This document shows, in pieces, positions 23,961-32,498 of a stretch of DNA of 64,000 nt. The first letter of the stretch is position 1. Every line of letters starts with the position of its first letter. The position numbers were made by a program, and so were the translations under genes. The stretch comes from Paracoccus alcaliphilus (GTDB lineage Bacteria > Pseudomonadota > Alphaproteobacteria > Rhodobacterales > Rhodobacteraceae). The notes under the pieces are model-generated. The model had not been told where the DNA came from, ran no database searches, and saw only the letters and a program-made list of their open reading frames with translations. The stretch is from assembly GCF_028553725.1 (NCBI RefSeq), contig NZ_CP067127.1, positions 1 through 64,000 of the forward strand, written 5' to 3'.

Positions 23961-25303
23961 AGGTCAGGCTGGTCGTCGAAACCGCGCCGCTTGCTCAGGC
24001 GGTAACCGAATACATCTTTACGGGCGGGCGGGTGGTCATCGGTCGTGGCGACGATGCCGACTGGACGCTGAACGATCCCGACATGTTCGTATCGCGCCAG
24101 CATTGCATCCTGACCGAGAAGGATGGGCAGATGCTGGCCACCGATGCGTCCAGCGGCGGGCTGTTCATCGACAATGCCGCCAATCCGGTTGGAACCGGAA
24201 ATGCGGTGGTCATCGAGCCGGGGATGCGGTTGCGCATGGGCGATGTCGTGCTGCGGGTCGAGGATGCCGCCGCGCCGGTTTCCGAACCAGCGCCGTCCGG
24301 GCAGACCGGCCGGATGGTCTTTGACTTCGGCAGCAAACCGGACGAGCCGCCATCCGAACCGATCGAACGCCCCGCGTCCTTGCCCGATCCGTTCGGGCTG
24401 TCGGGCGGCGGGCGCAACTATGAACGGCGCCGCGATCCGAAACCCTCGAAGCCGCTGGATCAGGATGACGACTTCGCGCTGGATCTGCGCAAGCAGACCT
24501 TGGCCGCCGAGACGCCGCCGCATCGCAGTGGCGGCTATTTCGACAGTTCGTCCCCCGCCGCGGCGACCCCTGCCGATCCCACGCCTGCGGCCACGCCCGA
24601 TCTTTTTGCCGATTGGGTCGCTTCGTCCGCCGAACCGCCTGCCGAAGCCGAACCCCAGCCGGAATCCCGCCAGCCGCAGCCCGACGCCGCGCCGGTTTCT
24701 GCCGCGCCGCGTCCCGCTGATGGTGATCTGCGCGATGCCCTGCTGCGCAGCATGGGTCTTGATCCGGCACAGTTCGCGGGCGATCCGCAGCGGCAGGCCG
24801 AGCGGATCGGCCAGTCCATGCGCCTGCTGGTCGAAGGGGTCATGCAATTGCTGCGCACCCGTGCCCAGGCCAAGCAAAAGGCCCGTGTCGCACAGACCAT
24901 CATCGCCAGCGCGGACGTGAACCCGCTGAAGTTTCTCGCGTCGCCCGAAGAGGTGATGGCAAGCTTCATAGAGCCGCGCGGGCGCGGTTATCTTGGCCCC
25001 GACGACGCCCTGCGAGAGGCATTCCGGGATCTGACCGATCACGAGCTGCGCACCTGGAGCGCCCTTCAGACCGCCTTGCGGCGGATGATCGACCGGTTCG
25101 ACCCCGAAGGGATCGAGGCTGCCATGGAAAATGTCGGCGTTCTGGAAAATCTGATCGCGGGCGGGCGCAGCGCCAAGCTGTGGCGGCTTTATCAGGAACG
25201 TTATCGCGACATCGCCCGCTCGGCCGAGGATCAGTTTCTGGGCGAGGTCGGGGCGGATTTCCGCGACGCATATGAAAATGATGGGAGGAGGCGAGATGAC
25301 TAG
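23957..25303 (+). CDS. tagH: TagH, T6SS-associated FHA domain protein
   Basis: A forkhead-associated scaffold of 448 residues. The FHA domain occupies about residues 1-105 (VVIGRGDDADWTLNDPDMFVSRQHC, the phosphothreonine-binding surface, then SSGGLFIDNA). A long Pro/Ala-rich linker leads to the conserved TagH C-terminal domain (LLVEGVMQLLRTRAQAKQK, NPLKFLASPEEVMASF, RGYLGPDDALREAFRDL). In characterised T6SS, Fha proteins bind phosphothreonine generated by PpkA and promote assembly; matching kinase and phosphatase genes are in this island. It starts in an ATGA overlap with tssG. Confidence 0.93.
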   Translation: MKVRLVVETAPLAQAVTEYIFTGGRVVIGRGDDADWTLNDPDMFVSRQHCILTEKDGQMLATDASSGGLFIDNAANPVGTGNAVVIEPGMRLRMGDVVLRVEDAAAPVSEPAPSGQTGRMVFDFGSKPDEPPSEPIERPASLPDPFGLSGGGRNYERRRDPKPSKPLDQDDDFALDLRKQTLAAETPPHRSGGYFDSSSPAAATPADPTPAATPDLFADWVASSAEPPAEAEPQPESRQPQPDAAPVSAAPRPADGDLRDALLRSMGLDPAQFAGDPQRQAERIGQSMRLLVEGVMQLLRTRAQAKQKARVAQTIIASADVNPLKFLASPEEVMASFIEPRGRGYLGPDDALREAFRDLTDHELRTWSALQTALRRMIDRFDPEGIEAAMENVGVLENLIAGGRSAKLWRLYQERYRDIARSAEDQFLGEVGADFRDAYENDGRRRDD

Positions 25304-25766
25304 CGATCTTCACAGAAGAACCTTTCTGGCAACCGGCGCTGCCGGGGCGGTGATGCTGGCAGGCTGCGGGGCCGAGGCGCCGACGCCGCCAACCGTGCTG
25401 GCGGTGACGGCGCAGGGATCGGCGGGCATGAATCCCGGCCCCGATGGCGCTGACCGGCCGGTGACGGTCAGCATCCTGCAACTTTCGGGAACCGCGGCAT
25501 TCGACGGCGCCGACTATTTCGCGTTGCAGGATCCGGCTGCCGCCCTTGGCAGCGAATTGGTCAGGGCGGAACAGATCGTGCTGGCGCCCGGCGGCTCGGG
25601 GGCCAGATCCATCGCCGTGCAGCCGGGGGTCACGGCCATCGGCGTGACGGCAGGGTTTCGCGACCCGACGGGGCGGACGGTGCGCCAGCGGATTGCGGTG
25701 CCCCCCGCCTCGACCGGGCTGAGCATTTCGGTCGGACGGGGTGGCCTGACGGTCAGCACGGGCTAG
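25296..25766 (+). CDS. tssJ: TssJ, T6SS outer-membrane lipoprotein
   Basis: Outer-membrane lipoprotein that anchors the TssM periplasmic domain. The N terminus has two arginines (LHRRTFLATGAAG) and a lipobox MLAGC, with Cys near residue 26. The rest is beta-rich with ILQLSGTAAFDGADYFAL and IVLAPGGSGARSIAV, as in TssJ. ATG 25296 follows GGGAGGAGGCGAG and overlaps the end of tagH by 8 bp. The RR pair at the signal might route it through Tat, though this is only suggestive. Length is 156 residues. Confidence 0.93.
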   Translation: MTSDLHRRTFLATGAAGAVMLAGCGAEAPTPPTVLAVTAQGSAGMNPGPDGADRPVTVSILQLSGTAAFDGADYFALQDPAAALGSELVRAEQIVLAPGGSGARSIAVQPGVTAIGVTAGFRDPTGRTVRQRIAVPPASTGLSISVGRGGLTVSTG

Positions 25767-25786
25767 GATTTGGTGGCGGGGATCAC

Positions 25787-27121
25787 ATGACGGACAGAAA
25801 CAAGGTCGTCTGGTCCGAGGGGCAGTATCTTCGGACCCAGCATCTTCAGCAGCAGGACCGCCATTTCGCATGGCTGGTGCGGCAGGCGCTGCGGGCGACG
25901 CCGTTGCAGGGCTTCGGCTTTACGGCATTGCAGCTGGATGGTGCGGGGCTGGAGGCCGGGCAGATGGCGTTGACATCCGCCAAAGGCGTGATGCCCGACG
26001 GTACGATCTTTTCCGTCCCCGACGGCAGCCTGCCGGTCGCCCCCGTGCAGGTCAGCGCCAAGGCCGATGCGGGTCTGGTTCATCTGGCGATCCCTTCCGA
26101 AACCGCCGGCGGGGCCGAAATCGACGCGGCCGATGCGGAATCCTCGGGGATGCGTTATCGCGGCGCATATATCACCGTGCGTGATGCGATCCATGGCGGC
26201 GCCGATCCCGCTGAAATCGAGATCGCGCGGCTGGCGCCCCAGCTGCTGTTGCCCGGCGAAGAGACGCGCGGCTATACCGTCCTGCCCGTCGCCCGGCTGA
26301 CCGGGGTGACCTCGGATGGCGCTGTGGTGCTGGATCCGGGTTTTCTGGCGCCCTCGCTGAATATCGGGGCGGTGCCGTGGTATGGGCAGCTTCTGAGGGA
26401 ACTGGTCACAGGGGTCGATCGTATCGCGGCGGCACATGCGTCGATCGTGCTGAGCGGGGCCGGGGCCTCGATGGAGAACCTTCTGATCCTCGAACTTGCC
26501 AACAATGCCCGGCCACGACTGGATCATCTGATGGCGCAGAATGATTGCCACCCTTCCGAGCTGTTTGGCGAACTGGCCGGTCTGGCGGGACGGATGGCGA
26601 CCTATGGCGCATCGGCCCGGCGGATGACGGAACTGCCGCCCTATGACCACGGTGATCCGCAGGCGGCATGGACGGCGCTGGTCGATACGCTGCGGTCGCT
26701 GGTGCTGTCGCTGCGCCATGTCGAGCCGAAATCCCATGCGTTGCAGGTGTCGCGGCATTCCGAAAACATCTGGACGGTCAGGATCGACAATCCCGAGACC
26801 ATCAAGTCCAGCCGGATCGTGCTGCGCATCGGGGGCGAGCTGTCCGAGACGATCCTGCGCAGGATTTTCGTCGATCAGGCGACGGTCGGTGCGGCCGACG
26901 ACTTCGACAAGCTGTGGAAGTCGAAGCTGCCGGGTATCGCGCTGAAGCCGCTGAACTCTCAGCCGCGCGAGATCCCCTATGACGGCGACCGGCTGTGTCT
27001 GGAACTGGACCGCAATTCCGAACATTACGCGGCGCTGAGCAATGCGCCGGGCTTCGTGTTGGGTGTGGCAGGCAAGCTGGAGCGCGAGCCGGAAGTCGAT
27101 TGCTATGCGGTGAACCGATAG
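25787..27121 (+). CDS. tssK: TssK, T6SS baseplate/receptor-like protein
   Basis: Links the baseplate to the TssL/TssM membrane complex, 444 residues, the usual length. The start NKVVWSEGQYLRTQHLQQQD and the segment LPVARLTGVTSDGAVVLDP are diagnostic, followed by EPKSHALQVSRHSENIW and the C-terminal YFAL-like domain. It is cytosolic, without membrane helices. It sits 20 bp after tssJ and 7 bp before tssL in the core operon. Confidence 0.97.
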   Translation: MTDRNKVVWSEGQYLRTQHLQQQDRHFAWLVRQALRATPLQGFGFTALQLDGAGLEAGQMALTSAKGVMPDGTIFSVPDGSLPVAPVQVSAKADAGLVHLAIPSETAGGAEIDAADAESSGMRYRGAYITVRDAIHGGADPAEIEIARLAPQLLLPGEETRGYTVLPVARLTGVTSDGAVVLDPGFLAPSLNIGAVPWYGQLLRELVTGVDRIAAAHASIVLSGAGASMENLLILELANNARPRLDHLMAQNDCHPSELFGELAGLAGRMATYGASARRMTELPPYDHGDPQAAWTALVDTLRSLVLSLRHVEPKSHALQVSRHSENIWTVRIDNPETIKSSRIVLRIGGELSETILRRIFVDQATVGAADDFDKLWKSKLPGIALKPLNSQPREIPYDGDRLCLELDRNSEHYAALSNAPGFVLGVAGKLEREPEVDCYAVNR

Positions 27122-27128
27122 GGCCGAT

Positions 27129-28463
27129 ATGACCAACGAGGATCCCTTTGGGCTGGAAGACGACAGCGGACGCACCCGGATCCGTTCACGGCGCCCCGGC
27201 AATGGGCGGCAGGCAACCCCCGTTGCCGGCAACAACGCGCCCCTGAAGGATACGCGGGCCAGTGACAATCCGCTGATCCGCGCCTTTGCCGCATTGCTGG
27301 GCATCGCCCCGGAACTGGAACGCGCCATCGCCCCCGACAACCCGGAAGTGTTGCGCACGCAATTGCAGGAAAACCTGATCCGGGCGCGTGATGCGGCGGT
27401 GACGGCGGGGGTGCCGCTGACCCGTGCGGATCAGGCGGCATGGTTCGTCGGCGCGCTGCTGGACGACGTGGCGATCAACACGCCGTGGGGCGGTTCCAGC
27501 GGCTGGCCGCGACAACCGCTGGTCGCCTCGATCTATGGTAATGTCGATGCCGGTGAACGCTTCTATGATCTGGCCGAGGAACTGCTGCGCAATCCGGCCC
27601 GCGATCCGCAATTGCTGGAGCTGGTGTTTTTCTGCCTGTCGCTGGGTTTCCGGGGCAAGCATCGCATCAGTCAGGCCGCGGGCGAGGCCGAGATCGCCCG
27701 CCTGCGCGCCCAGATGGCCCGCGTGCTGCATGATCGCGATGCGGCGGACGAACCGCTTGCCCCGCATTGGCAGGGTGTCGTTGCCGAAGACGGGGACCGC
27801 CGCTTTGCGGTGCCGGTCTGGTCGGTCGCCCTGATCGCCGTGGCGCTGATTACCGCGATCTATGTCGGCCTTGGCATCCGGCTGTCCAGCCGGGGCGAAC
27901 ACCTGTTCACGCTGGCCGGCGTCCTGCCCCCGCCGCGGCGTGCCGAAATCTTCCGCCCGGCGATCGAAACCGCTGACCTGCCGGAAATGACCGCCGCCCC
28001 GCTGCTGTTCGAGATCCTGCCGCTGTTTGCCGAGGCCGCGCCTGCGGACCGGGCGGACGCATTGTCGGGTCGCGAGGATGTCTCTGTCGCCGTTGTGGTC
28101 GTTCAGGCCACCGATCCCGAGGTCTTCCGTTCCGCCAGGGCCGAGGTGAATGGCGATTATGATGCGTTGATCCAATCCATCGCGGGCGTCATCGTGGAAA
28201 ATGCCGATCTGATCGGATCGGTGCGTGTTGTGGGGCATTCGGACAGCGTTCCCGTCCAGACCTCGAATCCGTTCAGGTCGAATCAGGGACTAAGCGAGGC
28301 GCGCGCCAGAACCATCGCCGATCTGCTGATCGCTGCCGGCGTGCCCGCCGCTCTGGTCAGTTCCGAGGGCAAGGCCGCGACCGAGCCCATCGCCGACAAC
28401 GCCACGACAGAAGGGCGGGCGCGCAATCGCCGCGTCGAGATCGTCCTGCAGAAGAAGGTCTGA
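27129..28463 (+). CDS. tssL: TssL with C-terminal OmpA-like domain
   Basis: Inner-membrane DotU-family protein with an extended periplasmic part, 444 residues. The DotU region spans about 45-225 (NPLIRAFAALLGIAPELERA, ADQAAWFVGALLDDVAINTPWG, FYDLAEELLRNPARDPQLLEL, FRGKHRI). A single transmembrane helix lies near 230-250 (WSVALIAVALITAIYVGL). The OmpA/peptidoglycan-binding domain follows (VRVVGHSDSVPVQTSNPFRS, NQGLSEARARTIADLL, GRARNRRVEIVL), which anchors the complex to the cell wall. Next gene is tssM, 3 bp away. Confidence 0.97.
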   Translation: MTNEDPFGLEDDSGRTRIRSRRPGNGRQATPVAGNNAPLKDTRASDNPLIRAFAALLGIAPELERAIAPDNPEVLRTQLQENLIRARDAAVTAGVPLTRADQAAWFVGALLDDVAINTPWGGSSGWPRQPLVASIYGNVDAGERFYDLAEELLRNPARDPQLLELVFFCLSLGFRGKHRISQAAGEAEIARLRAQMARVLHDRDAADEPLAPHWQGVVAEDGDRRFAVPVWSVALIAVALITAIYVGLGIRLSSRGEHLFTLAGVLPPPRRAEIFRPAIETADLPEMTAAPLLFEILPLFAEAAPADRADALSGREDVSVAVVVVQATDPEVFRSARAEVNGDYDALIQSIAGVIVENADLIGSVRVVGHSDSVPVQTSNPFRSNQGLSEARARTIADLLIAAGVPAALVSSEGKAATEPIADNATTEGRARNRRVEIVLQKKV

Positions 28464-28466
28464 CCG

Positions 28467-31400
28467 ATGCGCGTGCTCAAGAAGGTTTTCGGATTTCTGA
28501 TCTCGCGCTTCCTGTGGACGCTGGTCGGGATCGCGGTGCTGTGCGCGCTGATCTGGTTCTATGGGCCGCTGGTGTCTGTCGGTGACTTTCAGCCCCTGGC
28601 GCCGGATCTGACGCGAATCGTCGTGATCGGGGCGATCATCATCCTGTGGCTGGTGCTGATCCTGCTGCGCCAGATGCGCGCCGCCAAAGCCAACCGGGTT
28701 TTCGTCTCGGAACTGGCCGCCACGCCGCAACCCGGCCCCGGAGAGGAAGGTCTGGCCGAGGTCCAGTCAAAGTTCCAGACGGTTCTGGAACAGATGAAGC
28801 GGTCCAAGCTGGGCGGGCGGAAATTCCTGCGCGACATGCCGTGGTATGTCATCATCGGCCCGCCCGGCACCGGCAAGACCACCGCCCTGCGCCAGTCGGG
28901 CCTGCATTTCCCCATCGATCTGTCCGACGACCTGAAGGGGATCGGCGGCACCCGCAACTGCGACTGGTTCTTTACCGAAGATGCCGTGCTGATCGACACC
29001 GCCGGTCGTTACGTCCAGCAGCAATCGGACCCCGATGCCGATGCCGTCGAATGGAAGGGGTTCACCGGACTGCTGGTCAAACATCGCGGACGACGGGCGC
29101 TGAACGGCGTGATTCTGGCGCTGTCGGTGCAGGAACTGGCGGGCGACGATACCTCGATCCGCGAACATGGCCGCGAGATCCGCAAGCGTCTGGCCGAATT
29201 GCGCGAACAGACCGGGCTGAAGCTGCCGGTCTATCTGATGATCACCAAGACCGATCTGGTGCCGGGTTTCGAGGAATTCTTCGGCGATCTCAATTCGCGC
29301 GAACGCGAACAGGTCTGGGGGGCGACACTGGGCACGGCCGACCGGGTCGATGGGCTGACCGTCGAGCGCGAGATGAAGGTGCTGCAAGAGGCGCTGGAAA
29401 AACGGCTGGGCGCCCGCATCGCCGAGGACCTGCCCCTGCCGCAGCGGGCGGCCGTGTTCCGCTTTCCGTCGCAGCTGAACCAACTGACGGGGCCGCTGAA
29501 GGTGCTGACCGAGGCGGTCTTCGGCGAAAGCCGCTATGAGGAAAGCCCGTGGCTTCGCGGGGTCTATTTCACCTCGGCCACGCAAGAGGGATCGCCCATC
29601 GACCGGATGGTGGTCGGCATCGCCAGATCGCTGGGATTGTCCGCGCCGCCCCCTGAACAACGCCGCCACGGTGAAAGGCGCAGCTTCTTTCTGCGCAATC
29701 TGCTGACCGAGCTGATCTTCCCCGAGGCCGGTCTGGGCCGTTTCGACCCCCGCGCCGAGGAACGCCGCCGCTGGATCTGGCGCGGCGCGCTGGCCATCGC
29801 CTCGGCTGCGGTGGTTCTGTCGGGCACGTTGTTTCTGTTCTCATATCTGCGCTGGAACGGGGTGCTTGGCGATCAGGAACGTCAGCTGGCCGATCTGAAC
29901 GCGCGGCTGGCCAATGTCGCGGCCCGGCAGGCGCCGACCGATCCGCTGGACCTGAACCTTGCGCTGGATGCGGTGAACGAGACCGCGCAGGCCGCGACCC
30001 CGGCCCCCGATGGCCCGCTGGTCGTGGCAGGCCCCGGCGCCCGACCCGAACTGGAACAGGTCAACACCATCGCCTATGACCGGACGCTGCGAAACATCCT
30101 CGAACCCCGGATGGTGGCCATGCTGGAGGCGACGATGTGGCGGCACAGCCGCGACCCGGAGTTCCTGCTGGACGCGTTGAAGGCCTATCAGATGCTGACC
30201 GGACAGGCCCCCTATGACGCCGAATTCCTGGGGATATGGTGGCAGACCGAATTGCCCCAATATGCGCCCATCGACCCGTTCCCGACCGATGAAAGCGTCG
30301 ATCATCAACTGGCGGCGCTGGCCCGGATGCGGTCCGAGGAAACCAAGATCGCCCCCGATCCGCAGCTTGTGTCGGTCGCACTGGAAAGCATCTGCACCAT
30401 TCCGCTGGCGGTCCGCGCCTATCGCAACCTGCGCTCGGACGGGGCGGTGGCGGGACTGGCGGAATGGGTGCCCGCCGATGTTGCCGGGCCGAACGGCGCC
30501 CGCGTGCTGACGCGCCTGTCGGAAAAGACGCTGCGCATCGGTCTGCCCGGCGCCTTTACCTATGACGGTTTTCACGATGCGGTGCTGCCGCTGGTGCCCG
30601 AGGTCGCGGCGCAGGCGCTGCTGGACCGTGCCGTCTTTGCCGGTGGCTGCAACGAAAGCGCCACGGCCTCGGCAGAGCAGCTGGAGGCCGATATCCTCAA
30701 GCTCTATTACGACGATTTCACTGCCCTGTGGGATGGCTTTCTGCGCGACATCCGGCTGGCCCCGATCTCTGATCTGGCCGAGGCGCAACACAATCTGCGG
30801 GATCTGTCGTCGGCCGACAGCGCATTGAAACGGCTGCTGGAGGCCGTCGTGGCTGAGACCGACCTGACCCGCCCGGTCCCCGAAGAGCAGGGCGTCGATA
30901 CCGCAGCCGCGACACAGGTCGGGATGCGGGCCACCCGGAAACTGGGGATGGTGGGCAAGCTGATCCGAACCGGCGTGAAGGTCGCGGGGCCGGGCGGCGG
31001 CGATGGCCCGAGCCAAGAGCCGGTTCTGCCCGGCAAGCAGGTCTCGGACCATTTCGTGGCGATCCGCGCCACCGTCCAAGAGGTCGATGGCCAGCCTCCG
31101 CTGTTGGGTGATGCGGTGACGGCGCTGGCCGCATTGTCGAACGAATTGCAGACCGTCGCCGCCAGTCCCGATCCGCAATCGGCGCTGTTGGCCCGGGGCG
31201 GGCTGCCGCAACTGACCGGCAGCATCGCCAACGAGGCCGCGCGCCTGCCCGATCCCGTTGACAAATGGGTGGCGGGCCTTGCCGGCGATACGATCAGCGT
31301 CACGCGCGAGGCGGTGATCGCGCAATTGAATGCCCGGTGGCGGGCCGATGTGCTGCCCTTCTGCCAATCGGCGACCGCAGGGCGCTATCCCTTCGATCAA

Positions 31401-32009
31401 TCCTCGGGCATCGACGTGAACACGCAGGACTTCCAGCGCCTGTTCGGACGCGACGGGCTGATCGACAGCTTTACCACCGAGAACCTTCAGGCCTATATCG
31501 ACACCACGGTCCGGCCCTGGCAATGGCGGGCCGATCTGGGGCTGGACGCCACGCTGCTGGCCCAGTTCGAGCGGGCGCGTTCGATGCGCGATGCGCTGTT
31601 TCCGGGCGGTTCCGGGCCGGTCATGGCCTTCACGCTGAACCCTATGGACCTGTCGGCCAATGCCAGCCGGGTGACGCTGAATGTCGATGGTCAGGTGCTG
31701 AGCTATTTCAACGCCGCCACCCGGCCCGAGCCGATGACATGGCCCGGACGGGACGGCACCAACATGATCACGCTCAGCTTCGCGCCGGTGGATGGCAGCG
31801 GAGAGGTCATCACCTCGGAAAGCGGCAGTTGGGCGTTTCTGCGGCTGATCCGGCGCGGCCAGCTGTCGCCGACGGGGCAGCCCGACGCCTTCGCGCTGCG
31901 ACTGTCGGCGCAGGGGTTCTCGGCCAGTTTCGAGCTGCGCGCCAATTCGGTCGAAAACCCGTTCGATCTGGCGATGTTCTCGGGCTTCAGCTGCCCGCGC
32001 GGGTTCTAG
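28467..32009 (+). CDS. tssM: TssM, T6SS IcmF-family membrane protein
   Basis: Full-length IcmF protein of 1180 residues. Two N-terminal helices (about 15-36 and 51-68) precede a cytoplasmic NTPase domain with Walker A GPPGTGKTTA at 131-140 and a DTAGRY Walker B-like motif. A third helix lies near 437-460 (LAIASAAVVLSGTLFLFSYL). The periplasmic part carries the IcmF-related domain and the C-terminal domain (CQSATAGRYPFDQSSGIDV, WPGRDGTNMITLSF, SGFSCPRGF). It forms the trans-envelope channel with TssJ and TssL. A second, NTPase-less relative is encoded at 34962-37412. Confidence 0.97.
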   Translation: MRVLKKVFGFLISRFLWTLVGIAVLCALIWFYGPLVSVGDFQPLAPDLTRIVVIGAIIILWLVLILLRQMRAAKANRVFVSELAATPQPGPGEEGLAEVQSKFQTVLEQMKRSKLGGRKFLRDMPWYVIIGPPGTGKTTALRQSGLHFPIDLSDDLKGIGGTRNCDWFFTEDAVLIDTAGRYVQQQSDPDADAVEWKGFTGLLVKHRGRRALNGVILALSVQELAGDDTSIREHGREIRKRLAELREQTGLKLPVYLMITKTDLVPGFEEFFGDLNSREREQVWGATLGTADRVDGLTVEREMKVLQEALEKRLGARIAEDLPLPQRAAVFRFPSQLNQLTGPLKVLTEAVFGESRYEESPWLRGVYFTSATQEGSPIDRMVVGIARSLGLSAPPPEQRRHGERRSFFLRNLLTELIFPEAGLGRFDPRAEERRRWIWRGALAIASAAVVLSGTLFLFSYLRWNGVLGDQERQLADLNARLANVAARQAPTDPLDLNLALDAVNETAQAATPAPDGPLVVAGPGARPELEQVNTIAYDRTLRNILEPRMVAMLEATMWRHSRDPEFLLDALKAYQMLTGQAPYDAEFLGIWWQTELPQYAPIDPFPTDESVDHQLAALARMRSEETKIAPDPQLVSVALESICTIPLAVRAYRNLRSDGAVAGLAEWVPADVAGPNGARVLTRLSEKTLRIGLPGAFTYDGFHDAVLPLVPEVAAQALLDRAVFAGGCNESATASAEQLEADILKLYYDDFTALWDGFLRDIRLAPISDLAEAQHNLRDLSSADSALKRLLEAVVAETDLTRPVPEEQGVDTAAATQVGMRATRKLGMVGKLIRTGVKVAGPGGGDGPSQEPVLPGKQVSDHFVAIRATVQEVDGQPPLLGDAVTALAALSNELQTVAASPDPQSALLARGGLPQLTGSIANEAARLPDPVDKWVAGLAGDTISVTREAVIAQLNARWRADVLPFCQSATAGRYPFDQSSGIDVNTQDFQRLFGRDGLIDSFTTENLQAYIDTTVRPWQWRADLGLDATLLAQFERARSMRDALFPGGSGPVMAFTLNPMDLSANASRVTLNVDGQVLSYFNAATRPEPMTWPGRDGTNMITLSFAPVDGSGEVITSESGSWAFLRLIRRGQLSPTGQPDAFALRLSAQGFSASFELRANSVENPFDLAMFSGFSCPRGF

Positions 32010-32013
32010 GGCG

Positions 32014-32490
32014 GTGGCAACGGGTTTCTTTGGCAAGCTGCCGGTCAGCGGGGATTTCGTGGCGCGTGGCCTGCCTGCGGGCGTTCAGCCGGTGGTGGAT
32101 CGCTGGCTGACACGGGTTCTGGCCCCCTGCATGAACAACCCCGGGCTGTGGCCGCCGGACGGGTTGCGCGCGCTGATCGCCCATGCCGATGCGCCGCTGG
32201 CGCTGCTGGTCCTGCCCAGTCGCGACGCTGCCGGACGGGCCTTTCCGCTGGCCGCTGTCGCCCGCGCCCCGGCGGTCGGACAAGGCGGAATCGATCTGTG
32301 GGCCGGGCAGGTTCTGACGGTTCTGCAAGCTGCCGGTCTGGGGGGGATGGATGCCGACCGGCTGGCTGCGGCGCTGGGGCAGGTGCCGGACCCTTCGGGC
32401 GGCAAGCCACTGGTGCCGCCGCTGCTGTGGGCGCCCGCGATGCCGGCGCAGGACCCCGCGGCTTTCGTCAGGGCCATGACCGGCATCTGA
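32014..32490 (+). CDS. tagF: TagF (ImpM), T6SS post-translational regulator
   Basis: ImpM/TagF family protein, 158 residues, recognised by GFFGKLPVSGDFVARGLPAG and FVDRW-like VVDRWLTRVL at the start and LLVLPSRDAAGRAFPLAAVA in the middle. TagF represses T6SS independently of, or by binding, Fha in other bacteria. The start is GTG at 32014, four bases after tssM. It is shorter than many relatives, lacking a large C-terminal part. It ends 8 bp from the convergent vgrG stop, leaving almost no terminator space. Confidence 0.9.
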   Translation: MATGFFGKLPVSGDFVARGLPAGVQPVVDRWLTRVLAPCMNNPGLWPPDGLRALIAHADAPLALLVLPSRDAAGRAFPLAAVARAPAVGQGGIDLWAGQVLTVLQAAGLGGMDADRLAAALGQVPDPSGGKPLVPPLLWAPAMPAQDPAAFVRAMTGI

Positions 32491-32498
32491 CGTGCAGG

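Noticed and set aside
29841..32036. A 731-codon minus-strand frame opposite tssM
   Set aside because: Antisense shadow with Gln/Arg/Gly-rich composition; tssM carries all family motifs.
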